Source: Nannocystis punicea (lineage in GTDB: Bacteria; Myxococcota_A; Polyangia; Nannocystales; Nannocystaceae). From it: DNA of 64,000 nt. The translations under genes were made by a program, and so were the position numbers. Under the pieces are notes generated by a model, which saw only the letters and a list, made by a program, of their open reading frames with translations, was not told where the DNA came from and ran no database searches. Below, in pieces: positions 9,259 to 17,582 of the stretch (position 1 is its first letter; each line of letters opens with the position of its first letter). The DNA is taken from assembly GCF_026965555.1 (NCBI RefSeq), contig NZ_CP114040.1:2108001-2172000 (forward strand), read 5' to 3'.

Positions 9259-9942
9259 GTATTGCTCGCGGCCGTCGACGATCCGCAGGTGGCGCGGGCG
9301 CTTGCCCCCGCCGCCCTTGCGCGGGCCGACTTTGCCGGAGGCGGGTCGGTTTTGCCAGCGACGGGCGACGACGAGGGCGAGGCAGCCGGCGACGAGGCCG
9401 GGGACGACATCGGGCCAGGCGCCGCGCAGCAGCGGAGGGACGAGCAGGAACGCGACCGCGAGGCCGGCGAAGCTGCGCGAGGTGAGCGGGAGGACGCCGA
9501 ACAGCGCCAGAGGCTGGCGCGCGAACACCACGCCGAAGGCGACGACCGCGGCGACGTCGACCGGGGTGGTGCCGCCGTGGGGGACCGCCAGCACGGCCGG
9601 GACGGCCAGGCCGAGCAGGCCGAGCACCAGGTAGCCGAGGATGGCGGCGCCGAGGACGAAGCCGAGGTAGCGCGCGGTGCCGAGCCGCGCCTCGACCTGG
9701 CTGCCGACGAGCCACTGCAGCAGGGCGGTGCCGATGAGGCCGGCGAGCTGGCCGTCGGGGAACAGGAGCGGCGCGGTGAGCGGCTGCCAGAGCGCGGTCT
9801 CGCCGAGGAACGGCGCGCCGAGCAGGAGCACGCGGGCGAGCGGCAGGTCCGAGACGAAGGCGCTGGCGGCCGTGGCGGCCACCAGCAGCCAGAAGCTGCC
9901 GGGCCGGAAGCGCGGCAAATTCGCGAACGGCGAGGTCGGCAC
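9250..9942 (-). CDS. Rhomboid-like membrane protein lacking the catalytic residues
   Basis: The GTG at 9942 (VPTSPFANLPRF...) gives 230 residues with about six hydrophobic segments. The segment WLVGSQVEARLGTARYLGF matches the rhomboid loop/TM2 pattern (G..xE..LGs.RfL). Where active rhomboids have GxSG this protein has GGTTPVDVAAV, and the TM6 His is replaced in GAWPDVVPGLVAG. It is therefore probably a rhomboid-fold pseudoprotease. The C-terminus is basic (GPRKGGGGKRPRHLRIV). A longer start at 10035 would overlap the divergent gene at 10034 and add a hydrophilic leader, so I prefer 9942. Confidence 0.65.
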   Translation of the reverse strand: MPTSPFANLPRFRPGSFWLLVAATAASAFVSDLPLARVLLLGAPFLGETALWQPLTAPLLFPDGQLAGLIGTALLQWLVGSQVEARLGTARYLGFVLGAAILGYLVLGLLGLAVPAVLAVPHGGTTPVDVAAVVAFGVVFARQPLALFGVLPLTSRSFAGLAVAFLLVPPLLRGAWPDVVPGLVAGCLALVVARRWQNRPASGKVGPRKGGGGKRPRHLRIVDGREQYLN

Positions 9943-10033
9943 GGTCTGGGAGTGTAGCAGGTGCGTCGCGCGCGCCCGTCGATGTACGCCGGTTTTTTGC
10001 GGCACGCGGGGCGGGTTTGGCACGCTCCGGCGC

Positions 10034-10348
10034 ATGGACCCGAAGAACCGCCGCCGTCATCGCGTGTTTGCGACCAAGCACACGGAGTATCACCTGCGGG
10101 CCGACGAGTGCGTGGGCGTCCGCGACCGCACCACCGGCGCGTGGCTGCGGCGCCACGCGGCCCTGCGCCTGCGCGCGGTCCAGCTGCCGCCGATCGGCGC
10201 CGACGCGGAGTGGATCGGTCGTCGCCTGCAGTTCTGGGGACACGCGACCGACGTGACGACGTCGCCGGTCATCGAGGTGACGCGGCCGGAGCTGCACGTC
10301 CTCGCCCACTACGTCAGCGGCGTGCGCAGCGGCGAGATCGCTGCCTGA
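10034..10348 (+). CDS. Hypothetical small protein
   Basis: The 104-residue frame begins at ATG 10034 (MDPKNRRRHRVFATKHTEYH) and ends in VSGVRSGEIAA. It is basic at the start, then mixed: RADECVGVRDRTTGAWLRRH, IGRRLQFWGHATDVTTSPV. Codon use fits the neighbours (G/C third positions). No membrane segment or signal is seen and I do not recognise a family. It is divergent from the rhomboid-like gene and followed directly by the 101-bp repeat array. Confidence 0.6.
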   Translation: MDPKNRRRHRVFATKHTEYHLRADECVGVRDRTTGAWLRRHAALRLRAVQLPPIGADAEWIGRRLQFWGHATDVTTSPVIEVTRPELHVLAHYVSGVRSGEIAA

Positions 10349-10355
10349 GCGGGGC

Positions 10356-10835
10356 GGAGGGGTCTGCTGGCCTTCGGGGCAGGTTCGCCGCGGACCCGCA
10401 CGCACTCGGGGGCTCGTCCGGAGCGGGTGACGGCGAGCTCGCTGCGCGGCTGTCACGGAGGGGTCTGCTGGCCTTCGGGGCAGGTTCGCCGCGGACCCGC
10501 AGGCACGCGGGGGCTCGTCCGAAGCGGGTGACGGCGAGCTCGCTGCGCGGCTGTCACGGAGGGGTCTGCTGGCCTTCGGGGCAGGTTCGCCGCGGACGCA
10601 GCACGCACTCGGGGGCTCGTCCGGAGCGGGTGACGGCGAGCTCGCTGCGTGGCTGTCCCGGAGGGGTCTGCTGGCCTTCGGGGCAGGTTCGCCGCGGACC
10701 CGCAGGCACGCGGGGGCTCGTCAGGAGCGGGTGACGGCGAGCTCGCTGCGCGGCTGTCACGGAGGGGTTTGCTGGCCTTCGGGGCAGGTTGGCCGCGGAC
10801 GCAGCAGGCACTCGCGGCCGCTGCTAGCGACCTCG
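10356..10835. repeat. Five-copy tandem array of a 101-bp unit
   Basis: Copies start at 10356, 10457, 10558, 10660 and 10761 (period 101-102; the last is incomplete). Each begins GGAGGGGTCTGCTGGCCTTC and contains a GGGGCAGGT core related to the 14-nt palindromes. Copies differ at a few scattered positions. Reading frames through it in either direction are repeats without protein character, so I call no gene in 10349-10975. Confidence 0.9.
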
Positions 10836-10855
10836 GCGAGGCTGGCGCATTCGAC

Positions 10856-10927
10856 ATGCGCCCAAGGGCATGTCCATCAGCGCATGCTCTAATGGACATA
10901 TCTTGAAGGACATGTCCTGAATTGCCG
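10856..10927. repeat. 14-nt phased palindrome chain, five units
   Basis: Units start at 10856, 10870, 10884, 10898 and 10912 with loops CCAA, ATCA, TAAT, TGAA and TGAA. Stems vary (ATGCGC/GGGCAT, ATGCTC/GGACAT, ATATCT/GGACAT), but the AT-G junction between units is kept. It lies between the 101-bp array and the 3' end of the Cys-rich lipoprotein gene. Confidence 0.8.
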
Positions 10928-10975
10928 ACGCGGCCGACCGCGCGGGGCGGGCGGCCGCGAGGGCGTCCGGGGCGG

Positions 10976-11965
10976 CTACTTGGAGCCGGTCTTCTTGGCG
11001 GCGGTGCTGGGGCCGCGGGTCGGGTCGGGGCCGCCGGCGGGGACGGGGGCGCCGTCGGCCGACACGGCGGTCGACGGGGTCCGCGTCGAGTCGACGGGGC
11101 CGGTGGCAGGGTTGGCGGCGCCGGTCGGCGGAGTCGCGGTCCCAGGGGCGCCGGTCGGCGCGGTGGCGGTCGACGGGGTGCCGGTCGCCGGGGCCGTCGG
11201 GTCGGTGGTCGCGGGCGGGGTCTCGGCCGGGGCGTCGCCGGCCTTGGCCGCGGCCGGGTCGCCGTCGCCGTCGTAGCAGCACAGGATGCCGCCGTTGCGC
11301 TCGGAGGTGACCGAGCCGCAGCCCTCGGCCTTGCCGAGCGAGATCTTGGTCTGGCCGCGCCAGATGGCGTCGCGGCACTTGCCGAACGCGCAGCCGTCAC
11401 CGCAGCAGACCGGCTCGGAGCAGATGCCGGAGTCCATGCACGGGAACACGGTCTCGGCGGTCGGCGGCGGCGGGCACAGGTCCTCGGTCTGGCCGTGGCT
11501 CATGGCGGCGACGAACTTGCCGGGGCCCGCCTCCTTGTTGCAGGCGTTGGCGGTGGTGTGCCGCTTGAGGTCCTCGTGCTTGCCCTGGTAGCCGCACACG
11601 TGCCAGCCCTTGGAGCATGCGTCGGCGGGCGAGGTGCAGACGCCCTTGTCGTCGCCGCAGGCCTTGCCGGTCGGCTTGTCGCGCAGGCTCTTGGTGCCCT
11701 CCCAGGTGGCGAGGCAGCCGGCGATCCGCTTGTGCCGGGTGAGGTCGGCGAAGCCCTCGCGCTGGCCGTCGGCGCAGCCGATGACCTCGGGCTCGCCCTT
11801 CTCGCTCTCGATGAACTTCACGCCCTGGAGCGAGCGCGGCGGGTCTTTGCCGGAGGGGTCGTCGTAACCGCCGACGTTCGGCCCGGGGCCGCACACGCAG
11901 GCGGACTGGAGCACAGGTACGGCGAGGAACACGGCCAGGAGCCGCGAGAAGCGAAGCTGGAACAT
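10976..11965 (-). CDS. Cysteine-rich lipoprotein with Pro/Thr/Ala tail, unknown function
   Basis: The ATG at 11965 gives MFQLRFSRLLAVFLAVPVLQ then SACVCGPG, a lipoprotein signal with Cys at ~23. An upstream in-frame ATG would add 74 Arg/Pro-rich residues before the signal, so I reject it. The 329-residue product has a Cys-rich domain (residues ~30-225) with pairs such as ICSEPVCCGDGCAFGKCRDA and ILCCYDGDGD. Residues ~235-329 are a Pro/Thr/Ala low-complexity tail. The cysteines suggest a disulfide-bonded surface domain. No family is recognised. Confidence 0.8.
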   Translation of the reverse strand: MFQLRFSRLLAVFLAVPVLQSACVCGPGPNVGGYDDPSGKDPPRSLQGVKFIESEKGEPEVIGCADGQREGFADLTRHKRIAGCLATWEGTKSLRDKPTGKACGDDKGVCTSPADACSKGWHVCGYQGKHEDLKRHTTANACNKEAGPGKFVAAMSHGQTEDLCPPPPTAETVFPCMDSGICSEPVCCGDGCAFGKCRDAIWRGQTKISLGKAEGCGSVTSERNGGILCCYDGDGDPAAAKAGDAPAETPPATTDPTAPATGTPSTATAPTGAPGTATPPTGAANPATGPVDSTRTPSTAVSADGAPVPAGGPDPTRGPSTAAKKTGSK

Positions 11966-12584
11966 GGGGCGCAAAGAATAGGCGAGTTGCGCGCCGCGGG
12001 GAAGGTTTCGGCCGGGGCCGCGGATCGCGAAAATTTGCGCAAACTCGCCTCGCGGACCCCGGGCCCGCGCGACCTCGCGGGCTGGCGCTGTCGGCCGGCC
12101 GCGGCCACCGCGGTGCACGGCGAGGCCGCCGCCGGCAGCGACGGGCCGCGAGCGAAGTTGCAGGCGGGGTCCGATTCGGACGCGCACGAGCTGGTTCGGG
12201 GCAGCGTCGCCGCTCCGTAGGTGCCGCTCGGTTCACGGCGCGTGGCGACGTGGTGGCCGCGAGGTCGAGGAGCTTCGGTGTCGGCGCGCCGCGGCGCGTT
12301 CTCCGAGGTCGGGGATCGGCTCGCAGATCCGGCGTCGCGGTGGCCCACACCTCCGCGGGCTTGTCCGGCAAGAACGCCCAGCTCGCCGGCGCCGCGATCA
12401 CGCTCACCTCGTGGCGCGGCCGGAAGTCGCGCATCGCATGACGCTGGTCTCTGCATGCACTGCCCATCAGGCACTGCGTCTCGTGCCCGGGCACGGGTCG
12501 TTGCTCGCGTGCCGCCTCTCCGTCACCCGCGCGTCCTCGCGGGCGCGCGAACTTCTCGGCGGCGCCGGATCGGTCGCGCCGTGT
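11966..12584. other. Intergenic region, no gene seen
   Basis: This 619-bp stretch separates the Cys-rich lipoprotein gene from tetR. Frames crossing it are Arg/Pro-rich with no start-plus-domain signal. I see no tRNA, array or clear hairpin. Confidence 0.5.
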
Positions 12585-13211
12585 TCAACGCGCAGACGAG
12601 CGGGTCGTCGGCGAAGGCGTGGGAGCGTCGGTCTCGTCGGCGGGCGCGAGGGCCCGGAGCGCGGCGCGGGTCGCCTCGAGCGCGCTCAGGCCCTCGCCGT
12701 GCTCCGCCCACCACATCAGCGCGGCGAAGGTGGCCGCGATCAGCGTGCGTGCGACCAGCGGCGGAGGCGTGTCGGACGACGCGCGGGTCGCCAGCGTCGT
12801 GGCGATCACCGCCTCGATCTCCCGCAGCGTCGGGTGGTTCAGGAGCGCGGGCGCGTCGGCCAGCAAGCGGAGGCGCTGCCGGGCCATCGCGGCCGCCTCG
12901 GGGTCGTCGAGCGAGCGCAGGAAGGGCTCGGCGAATTCGCGGAGCACGCCGCCGACGCCCAGCTCGGCGCCGGCCAGCGACGCGGCGCGCTGCTGGACGA
13001 CGGCGCGCACGTCGTCGAGGCCGTCCCAGACGAGGTCCGACTTCGACGGAAACAGCCGAAACAGGGTCCGACGGCTCACCGACGCGGCCTCGGCGATCTC
13101 GCCCATGGTCACCCGGTCGAACCCGTTGCGCTGAAAAAGTCCCAGGGCGATGCGGGCGATCCGGCGCGGATCTGCTTCCTGGGGACGTCCTCGCTTCGAC
13201 GCTGTTTGCAT
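12585..13211 (-). CDS. TetR-family repressor next to P450
   Basis: The 208-residue protein has the TetR N-terminal helix-turn-helix (RRIARIALGLFQRNGFDRVT then MGEIAEAASVSRRTLFRLFP, residues ~16-62) and a helical ligand-binding domain. It is divergent from a cytochrome P450 gene with 72 bp between starts. An inverted repeat in that gap is a likely operator. The usual arrangement is repression of the P450 and of itself until a small ligand binds, but the ligand is unknown. Confidence 0.9.
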   Translation of the reverse strand: MQTASKRGRPQEADPRRIARIALGLFQRNGFDRVTMGEIAEAASVSRRTLFRLFPSKSDLVWDGLDDVRAVVQQRAASLAGAELGVGGVLREFAEPFLRSLDDPEAAAMARQRLRLLADAPALLNHPTLREIEAVIATTLATRASSDTPPPLVARTLIAATFAALMWWAEHGEGLSALEATRAALRALAPADETDAPTPSPTTRSSAR

Positions 13212-13213
13212 TT

Positions 13214-13228
13214 TGGCACCCTATGCCA
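13214..13228. promoter_or_regulatory. Candidate TetR operator between tetR and P450
   Basis: TGGCA-N5-TGCCA is a perfect 5-bp inverted repeat in an A/T-richer patch only three bases upstream of the tetR ATG and about 55 bp before the P450 ATG. The location is suited to controlling both genes. Confidence 0.5.
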
Positions 13229-13283
13229 TAAATGGGATGGAGCAGACACGAGGCGCCCATGCGGCCTCCGAGGACGACCTGAC

Positions 13284-14564
13284 ATGAGCACCCGAATCGA
13301 CCCGGCGACGGCGATGCCCGTGCCCTTCGACGTGCAACGCGAGCTCGAGCGACCGGAGGCGAGGGCCGACCCGTTCGCCGCGTACGCGCGGTTGCGGCGG
13401 TTGGGGCCGGTGCTCCGCTGGCGCTCCCGCTTCGCAGAGAACCTGGTCATCACGCGCTACGACGACGTGATGAACGCGCTGCGGGACCCGCGGCTCGCCA
13501 ACGATCGCCGCAACATCGGCGACGGCGGCAAGAGCCCGCTCGAGCGCTGGTGGATGCCGAGCATCATGAAGTTGTTCCTCGGCAGCATGGTGATGAAGGA
13601 CCCGCCGGATCATCGCCGCCTGCGCAACCTCGTCCAGAAGGCGTTCACGCCGGCCATGGTCGAGCGCCTGAACGGGCGCGTGGAGCAGATCACGGCGGAG
13701 CTGCTGGACACTGCGGCGAACAAGCCGACGTTCGATCTGATCGCCGACCTCGCGTTGCCGCTGCCGCTGACCGTCATCTCGGAGATGCTCGGCGTCCCGG
13801 AGCCCGAGCGGATGCGGTTCCGCGAGCTGCTCGGCAAGGTGCTCGAACCGGCGAGCATGAACCTCGTGGGGCTCGTCCTCAACTACCCCAACATGCTCCG
13901 GCTCAACCGGTTCCTCCGGCGCCTGGTGCAGCTGCGGCGCGAGCAGCCGGGCGACGACCTGGTGACGGCGCTGGTGCAGGCCGACGAGGGCGGCGACCGG
14001 CTCAGCGAGGACGAGCTGATCTCGATGGTCTTTCTGCTGCTGTTCGCCGGCCACGAGACGACGGTGAACCTGATCGGCAACGGCGTCCTGGCGTTGCTGC
14101 AGCACCCCGACCAGCTCCAGCTGCTGCGCGACCGCCCCGAGCTGATCGACCTCGCCATCGAGGAGCTGTTGCGGTTCACCAACCCGGTGGGCACAGTCTC
14201 GCCGCGGTTCGCTCGCGAGGACCTCGAGATCGCGGGCGTACGGATCCCCAGGGGCAGCACGCTCACCCTGCTGCTCGCCTCGGCCAACCTCGACGACACC
14301 GCGTTCCCCGGCGCGGGCCGGCTCGACATCACCCGCAACCCGAACCGCCACGTCGCGTTCGGCTTCGGCGTCCACTATTGCCTGGGCGCGCCGCTCGCCC
14401 GCGTGGAGGCGCGTATCGCCATCCCCGCGCTGCTCCAGCGCTTCCCGGGCCTGCGGCTCGCGGTCCCGGCGGAGAAGATCCGCTGGCGGGCCAACATGGG
14501 CCTGCGCGGGCTGGAGTCGCTGCCGCTGTCCGTCGCGCCGGGCCACGCGGGGCGGCGGGCGTAG
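13284..14564 (+). CDS. Cytochrome P450 monooxygenase
   Basis: The 426-residue soluble bacterial-type P450 has all the landmarks. The I-helix oxygen-binding motif is AGHETT (255-260), the K-helix ExxR is EELLR, and the heme loop FGFGVHYCLGAPLAR has the thiolate Cys at ~366. It inserts one oxygen atom into an organic substrate using electrons from a separate ferredoxin system, neither of which is in the window. The ATG at 13284 is chosen because the upstream frame is non-conserved Arg-rich sequence. TetR regulation is likely from the divergent repressor. Confidence 0.95.
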   Translation: MSTRIDPATAMPVPFDVQRELERPEARADPFAAYARLRRLGPVLRWRSRFAENLVITRYDDVMNALRDPRLANDRRNIGDGGKSPLERWWMPSIMKLFLGSMVMKDPPDHRRLRNLVQKAFTPAMVERLNGRVEQITAELLDTAANKPTFDLIADLALPLPLTVISEMLGVPEPERMRFRELLGKVLEPASMNLVGLVLNYPNMLRLNRFLRRLVQLRREQPGDDLVTALVQADEGGDRLSEDELISMVFLLLFAGHETTVNLIGNGVLALLQHPDQLQLLRDRPELIDLAIEELLRFTNPVGTVSPRFAREDLEIAGVRIPRGSTLTLLLASANLDDTAFPGAGRLDITRNPNRHVAFGFGVHYCLGAPLARVEARIAIPALLQRFPGLRLAVPAEKIRWRANMGLRGLESLPLSVAPGHAGRRA

Positions 14565-14622
14565 GGGCGGCGAGCGGCGCGTCACCGGCGGATGATGCCA
14601 GGGGGAGCGCCGCCGGTCAGGC

Positions 14623-15540
14623 CTAGGCCTCGGGGTCGTCGGGCGCGGGCGGGACCGACTCGGGCGGGGCGAGGCCGGCGGCCTGCTCGCGGCTGCGAGT
14701 GATGAGGTACGAGACGCCGACGCTGAGGAAGAACAGGCCGACCATCGGGAACGCCATCATCAGCTGCGAGACCGGCTCGGGCGGGGTGAGCACGGCGGCG
14801 ATGACGAAGATGGCGATCACCGAGATCTTCCAGAACCGCAGCAGGCTGCGGTGAGTGAGCACGCCGGCGAAGCTGAGGAAGGCGATCAGCAGCGGGAACT
14901 CGAACACGGCGCCGAAGGCGACCAGGATCTTGGTGGCGTCGCGGATGTAGTCGTTGAGCGTGAGGTGGTACGCGACCGTGGTCTCGGCGCCGCTGGTGCT
15001 CTGGGTGTACGAGAGCAGCCACTGGATGGTCCATGGCAGCACGACCTTGTAACAGAAGGCGGCGCCGGCCAGGAACATGAACACCGAGGTGGCCACGAAC
15101 GGGATGACGTAGCGCTTCTCGCGGGCGTAGAGGCCGGGGGCGATGAACATCCACAGCTGGTAGAAGCCGATCGGCGCGGCGAGGAAGATGCCGGCCGCGA
15201 CCGCCACCCGCATGTCGGTCATGAAGGCGTCCATCATCGCCAGCACCTGCAGCTCGGGCTTGCCGTCCATGCCGGCGGCCGCCCAGGCGGTGTGCAGCGG
15301 CGCGGCCAGGAACTCGCGCAGCTCGGTGGCGTAGACGAAGCTGAGGATGCACGCGACCACGAGGCCGAGGAACGCCTTCACCAGGCGGTTCCGCAGCTCG
15401 CTCAGGTGGTCCCAGAACGACATCGGCTGGTCGCCCTCGGGGCCCTCGGCGAGGCCGTCGAGGCCGTTGGTGGCCGGCGAGGGGACGACCGCGGACAGGG
15501 GCGCGGGCGCGGGGACGGGCGGGGTGTTGCCGGTGCTCAT
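14623..15540 (-). CDS. tatC: Twin-arginine translocase subunit TatC
   Basis: TatC recognises twin-arginine signal peptides and forms the receptor of the Tat export path in the inner membrane. The 305-residue protein has a hydrophilic N-terminal extension (~40 residues), then FWDHLSELRNRLVKA, six membrane segments and the conserved FGAVFEFPLLIAF stretch. The C-terminus is a Pro/Glu-rich tail. Its ATG overlaps the TGA of tatB (ATGA), giving the order tatB-tatC. It is convergent with the P450 gene. Confidence 0.95.
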   Translation of the reverse strand: MSTGNTPPVPAPAPLSAVVPSPATNGLDGLAEGPEGDQPMSFWDHLSELRNRLVKAFLGLVVACILSFVYATELREFLAAPLHTAWAAAGMDGKPELQVLAMMDAFMTDMRVAVAAGIFLAAPIGFYQLWMFIAPGLYAREKRYVIPFVATSVFMFLAGAAFCYKVVLPWTIQWLLSYTQSTSGAETTVAYHLTLNDYIRDATKILVAFGAVFEFPLLIAFLSFAGVLTHRSLLRFWKISVIAIFVIAAVLTPPEPVSQLMMAFPMVGLFFLSVGVSYLITRSREQAAGLAPPESVPPAPDDPEA

Positions 15541-16139
15541 GCGACGTCACGCTCGTTGGCGGGCCGGGCCGGCGCGGCCGGGCCGGCGCGCGAGGCGGGT
15601 TCGGCCGGGACTGCGCCCGGCACCGGGACGGCCCGCGGGGCGGCCTCGGACGGCGCCGACGAGACCGTGCCGGCGACCGGGACGGCCCGCGGGGCGGCCT
15701 CGGCGGCCACCGTCGAGACGGTCGCGGCGGCCGGGGCGGGCGCGGGCTGGCTGTCCGAAGAGACCTGCTCCGAAGGACCTGTCGCCGCGGGCTTGTCCCC
15801 GAGGGCAGGCGCTCGCTTGGCCTCCTCGCGGGCGAGCTCGTTGATCTTCTGCTGGGCCTTGACGACCTCCATGCGGGCGCGCTGGAGCTCGCGGCGGGCG
15901 ATGTCGCGGGCGCCGTCGAGCTCGGCCTTGGTGCCGTGGTAGGCGGCGCGGATCTCCTCGATCGGCTCGCGCAGCTCGTCGGCCTCCATGACCTGGGCCC
16001 GGAACTGCTCGGCGGTGCGGCGGATGCTGCCGTAGATGCCCGCCAGCGTCTTGATCAGGCTGGGCAGCTCGCGGGGCGAGAAGAGCATCAGGGCGACGAT
16101 CCCGACCAGGATCATCTCGGTGAGGCCGATGCCGAACAC
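15537..16139 (-). CDS. tatB: Sec-independent translocase TatA/TatB family protein
   Basis: The GTG at 16139 gives VFGIGLTEMILVGIVALMLF, the single membrane helix with the family's conserved Glu/Met, then SPRELPSLIKTLAGIYG (amphipathic helix) and a long charged helix. A 200-residue length and adjacency to tatC favour TatB. The C-terminal ~80 residues are Ala/Pro/Val-rich with two copies of EAAPRAVPV. Just before that lies repeat-encoded sequence (PSEQVSSDSQ, from GACCTGTCCGAAGAGACCTG-type bases). A longer start at 16322 adds non-conserved Arg/Pro sequence and is rejected. Confidence 0.88.
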   Translation of the reverse strand: MFGIGLTEMILVGIVALMLFSPRELPSLIKTLAGIYGSIRRTAEQFRAQVMEADELREPIEEIRAAYHGTKAELDGARDIARRELQRARMEVVKAQQKINELAREEAKRAPALGDKPAATGPSEQVSSDSQPAPAPAAATVSTVAAEAAPRAVPVAGTVSSAPSEAAPRAVPVPGAVPAEPASRAGPAAPARPANERDVA

Positions 16140-16350
16140 CGGCAGACCATAGCAGTGTCCCGCCGCGCGGGCGAGCGGGCCGGTGGCGCGGTCTGCGCGG
16201 ACGGGCGGACGGGCAGCCCTGGGGGCCTCCGCGGCCGCGCACGCGGGTGCCAGGACGTCCCGCACGCGCCGGCGCGGCGACGCCCGGACTGGTGAGCGAT
16301 CGCCGGCCGGCTGCGCGGCCACGGCGGGGGTGCGGGGGCGCCGGAGCTGG

Positions 16351-17444
16351 CTGGCCGAAGGGACAGGTACGGCGAACTGCGCCGGGCGCGGCGCGGGGGA
16401 GGGGGCGAGGGCGGAGATGTCTGGAGGGACAGGTATGGGCCCGGCGGCGCGGGAGCGAAGCGTGGGAGATGGCCGGAGGGACAGGTGCGGCGGGCCGCCG
16501 AGCGCGGCGGGAGCGGAGCTTGGGAGATGTCCGGAGGGACAGGTATGGCCGCGACTGGCGCGGCGCGGAGCTTTGGAGATGTCCGGAGAGACAGGTGCGG
16601 CGGGCTACCGAGCGCGGCGAGAGCGGGGCGTGGGAGATGTCCGGAGAGACAGGTTCGGAGGCGGCCGAGCGCGGCGCGGAGCGGAGTGTGGGATATGTCC
16701 TGAGGGACAGGTGTGGAGGACTGCCGAGCGCGGCGGGAGCGGGGTGTGGGAGATGTCCGGAGGGACAGGTGTGGGGGGCCGCGGCGGGGGCGAGGCTTGG
16801 GAGAGGTCCGGGGGGACAGGTGCGGCGGGCCGCGGCGGGGGCGGAGCTTGGGAGATGGCCGGAGGGATAGGTGCGGCGGCCGCCGAGCGCGGCGGGGGCG
16901 AAGCGTGGGAGATGTCTGGAGGGACAGGTTCGGCGGCCGCCGAGCGCGGCGGGGGCGAGGCGTGGGAGATGTCCGGAGGGACAGGGCGGCGGCCGCCGAG
17001 CGCGGCGGGGCGAGGCGTGGGAGATGTCCGGAGGGACAGGTGCGGCGGCCGCGGTGGGGACGAGGTGTGGGAGATGTCCGAGGGGACAGGTGCGGGGGGC
17101 CGCGGCGGGGGCGAGGCTTGGGAGATGTCCGGGGGGACAGGTGCGGGGGGCCGCGCGGAACGAAGCGTGGGAGACGTCCGGAGGGACGGGTGCAGTGGGC
17201 GCGGCGGGGGCGAAGCGTGGAGATGTCCGGAGGGACAGGTGCGGGGCCGCCGCTCGGGGCGAGGCTCGGGAGATGTCCGGAGGGACAGGTGCGGGGCCGC
17301 CGCTCGGGGCGAGGCTCGGGAGATGTCCGGAGGGACAGGTGCGGGGGGCCGCAGCGCGGGGCGAAGCGTGGGAGATGTCCGGAGGGACAGGTGCAGCGGA
17401 CCGCCGCCCGGGGCGAAGCGTGGGAGATGTCCGGAGGGACAGGT
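16351..17444. repeat. Minisatellite of about 20 repeat-core copies
   Basis: An 18-bp core, ATGTCCGGAGGGACAGGT, recurs at 16417, 16469, 16527, 16579, 16637, 16695, 16753, 16804, 16855, 16912, 16969, 17024, 17084, 17125, 17174, 17223, 17273, 17323, 17375 and 17427, plus a variant at 16351. Spacing is 41-60 bp. Spacers are related to each other (GC-rich, ending TGGGAG) and include degenerate 14-nt units. The core is the window-wide palindrome with loop GGAG. The array fills the 1.4-kb gap between tatB and the MCP 3' end. Frames on both strands encode only Pro/Ser or Gly/Arg repeats, so I call no gene. Confidence 0.92.
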
Positions 17445-17510
17445 GCAGCCGGTCGCGCCGGGGGCCGCCGAGAGCGGGCCGCAGGGGCGAGGGACGGCGG
17501 ACTTCGAGAA

Positions 17511-17582
17511 CTGGCTCGAAGGACATGCCCGCTCGGCCATGGCCGGAGCGGCCTGCACTTCAGGACATGCTCGAAGAGCTAG
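17511..17582. repeat. 14-nt phased palindrome chain over the MCP stop codon
   Basis: Units start at 17511, 17525, 17539, 17553 and 17567 with loops CGAA, GCTC, GGAG, TTCA and GAAG. The last unit contains the TAG stop (17581-17579) of the chemoreceptor gene, so the 3' end of that gene is part of the chain. Confidence 0.75.

Noticed and set aside
10356..10835. Possible coding repeats in the 101-bp array
   Set aside because: The period is not a multiple of three, and every frame gives only Arg/Gly/Pro repeats with no start context.
16351..17444. Possible CRISPR array
   Set aside because: The repeat core is an 18-bp palindrome, the 'spacers' are related to each other and vary from 23 to 42 bp, and no cas genes are near.
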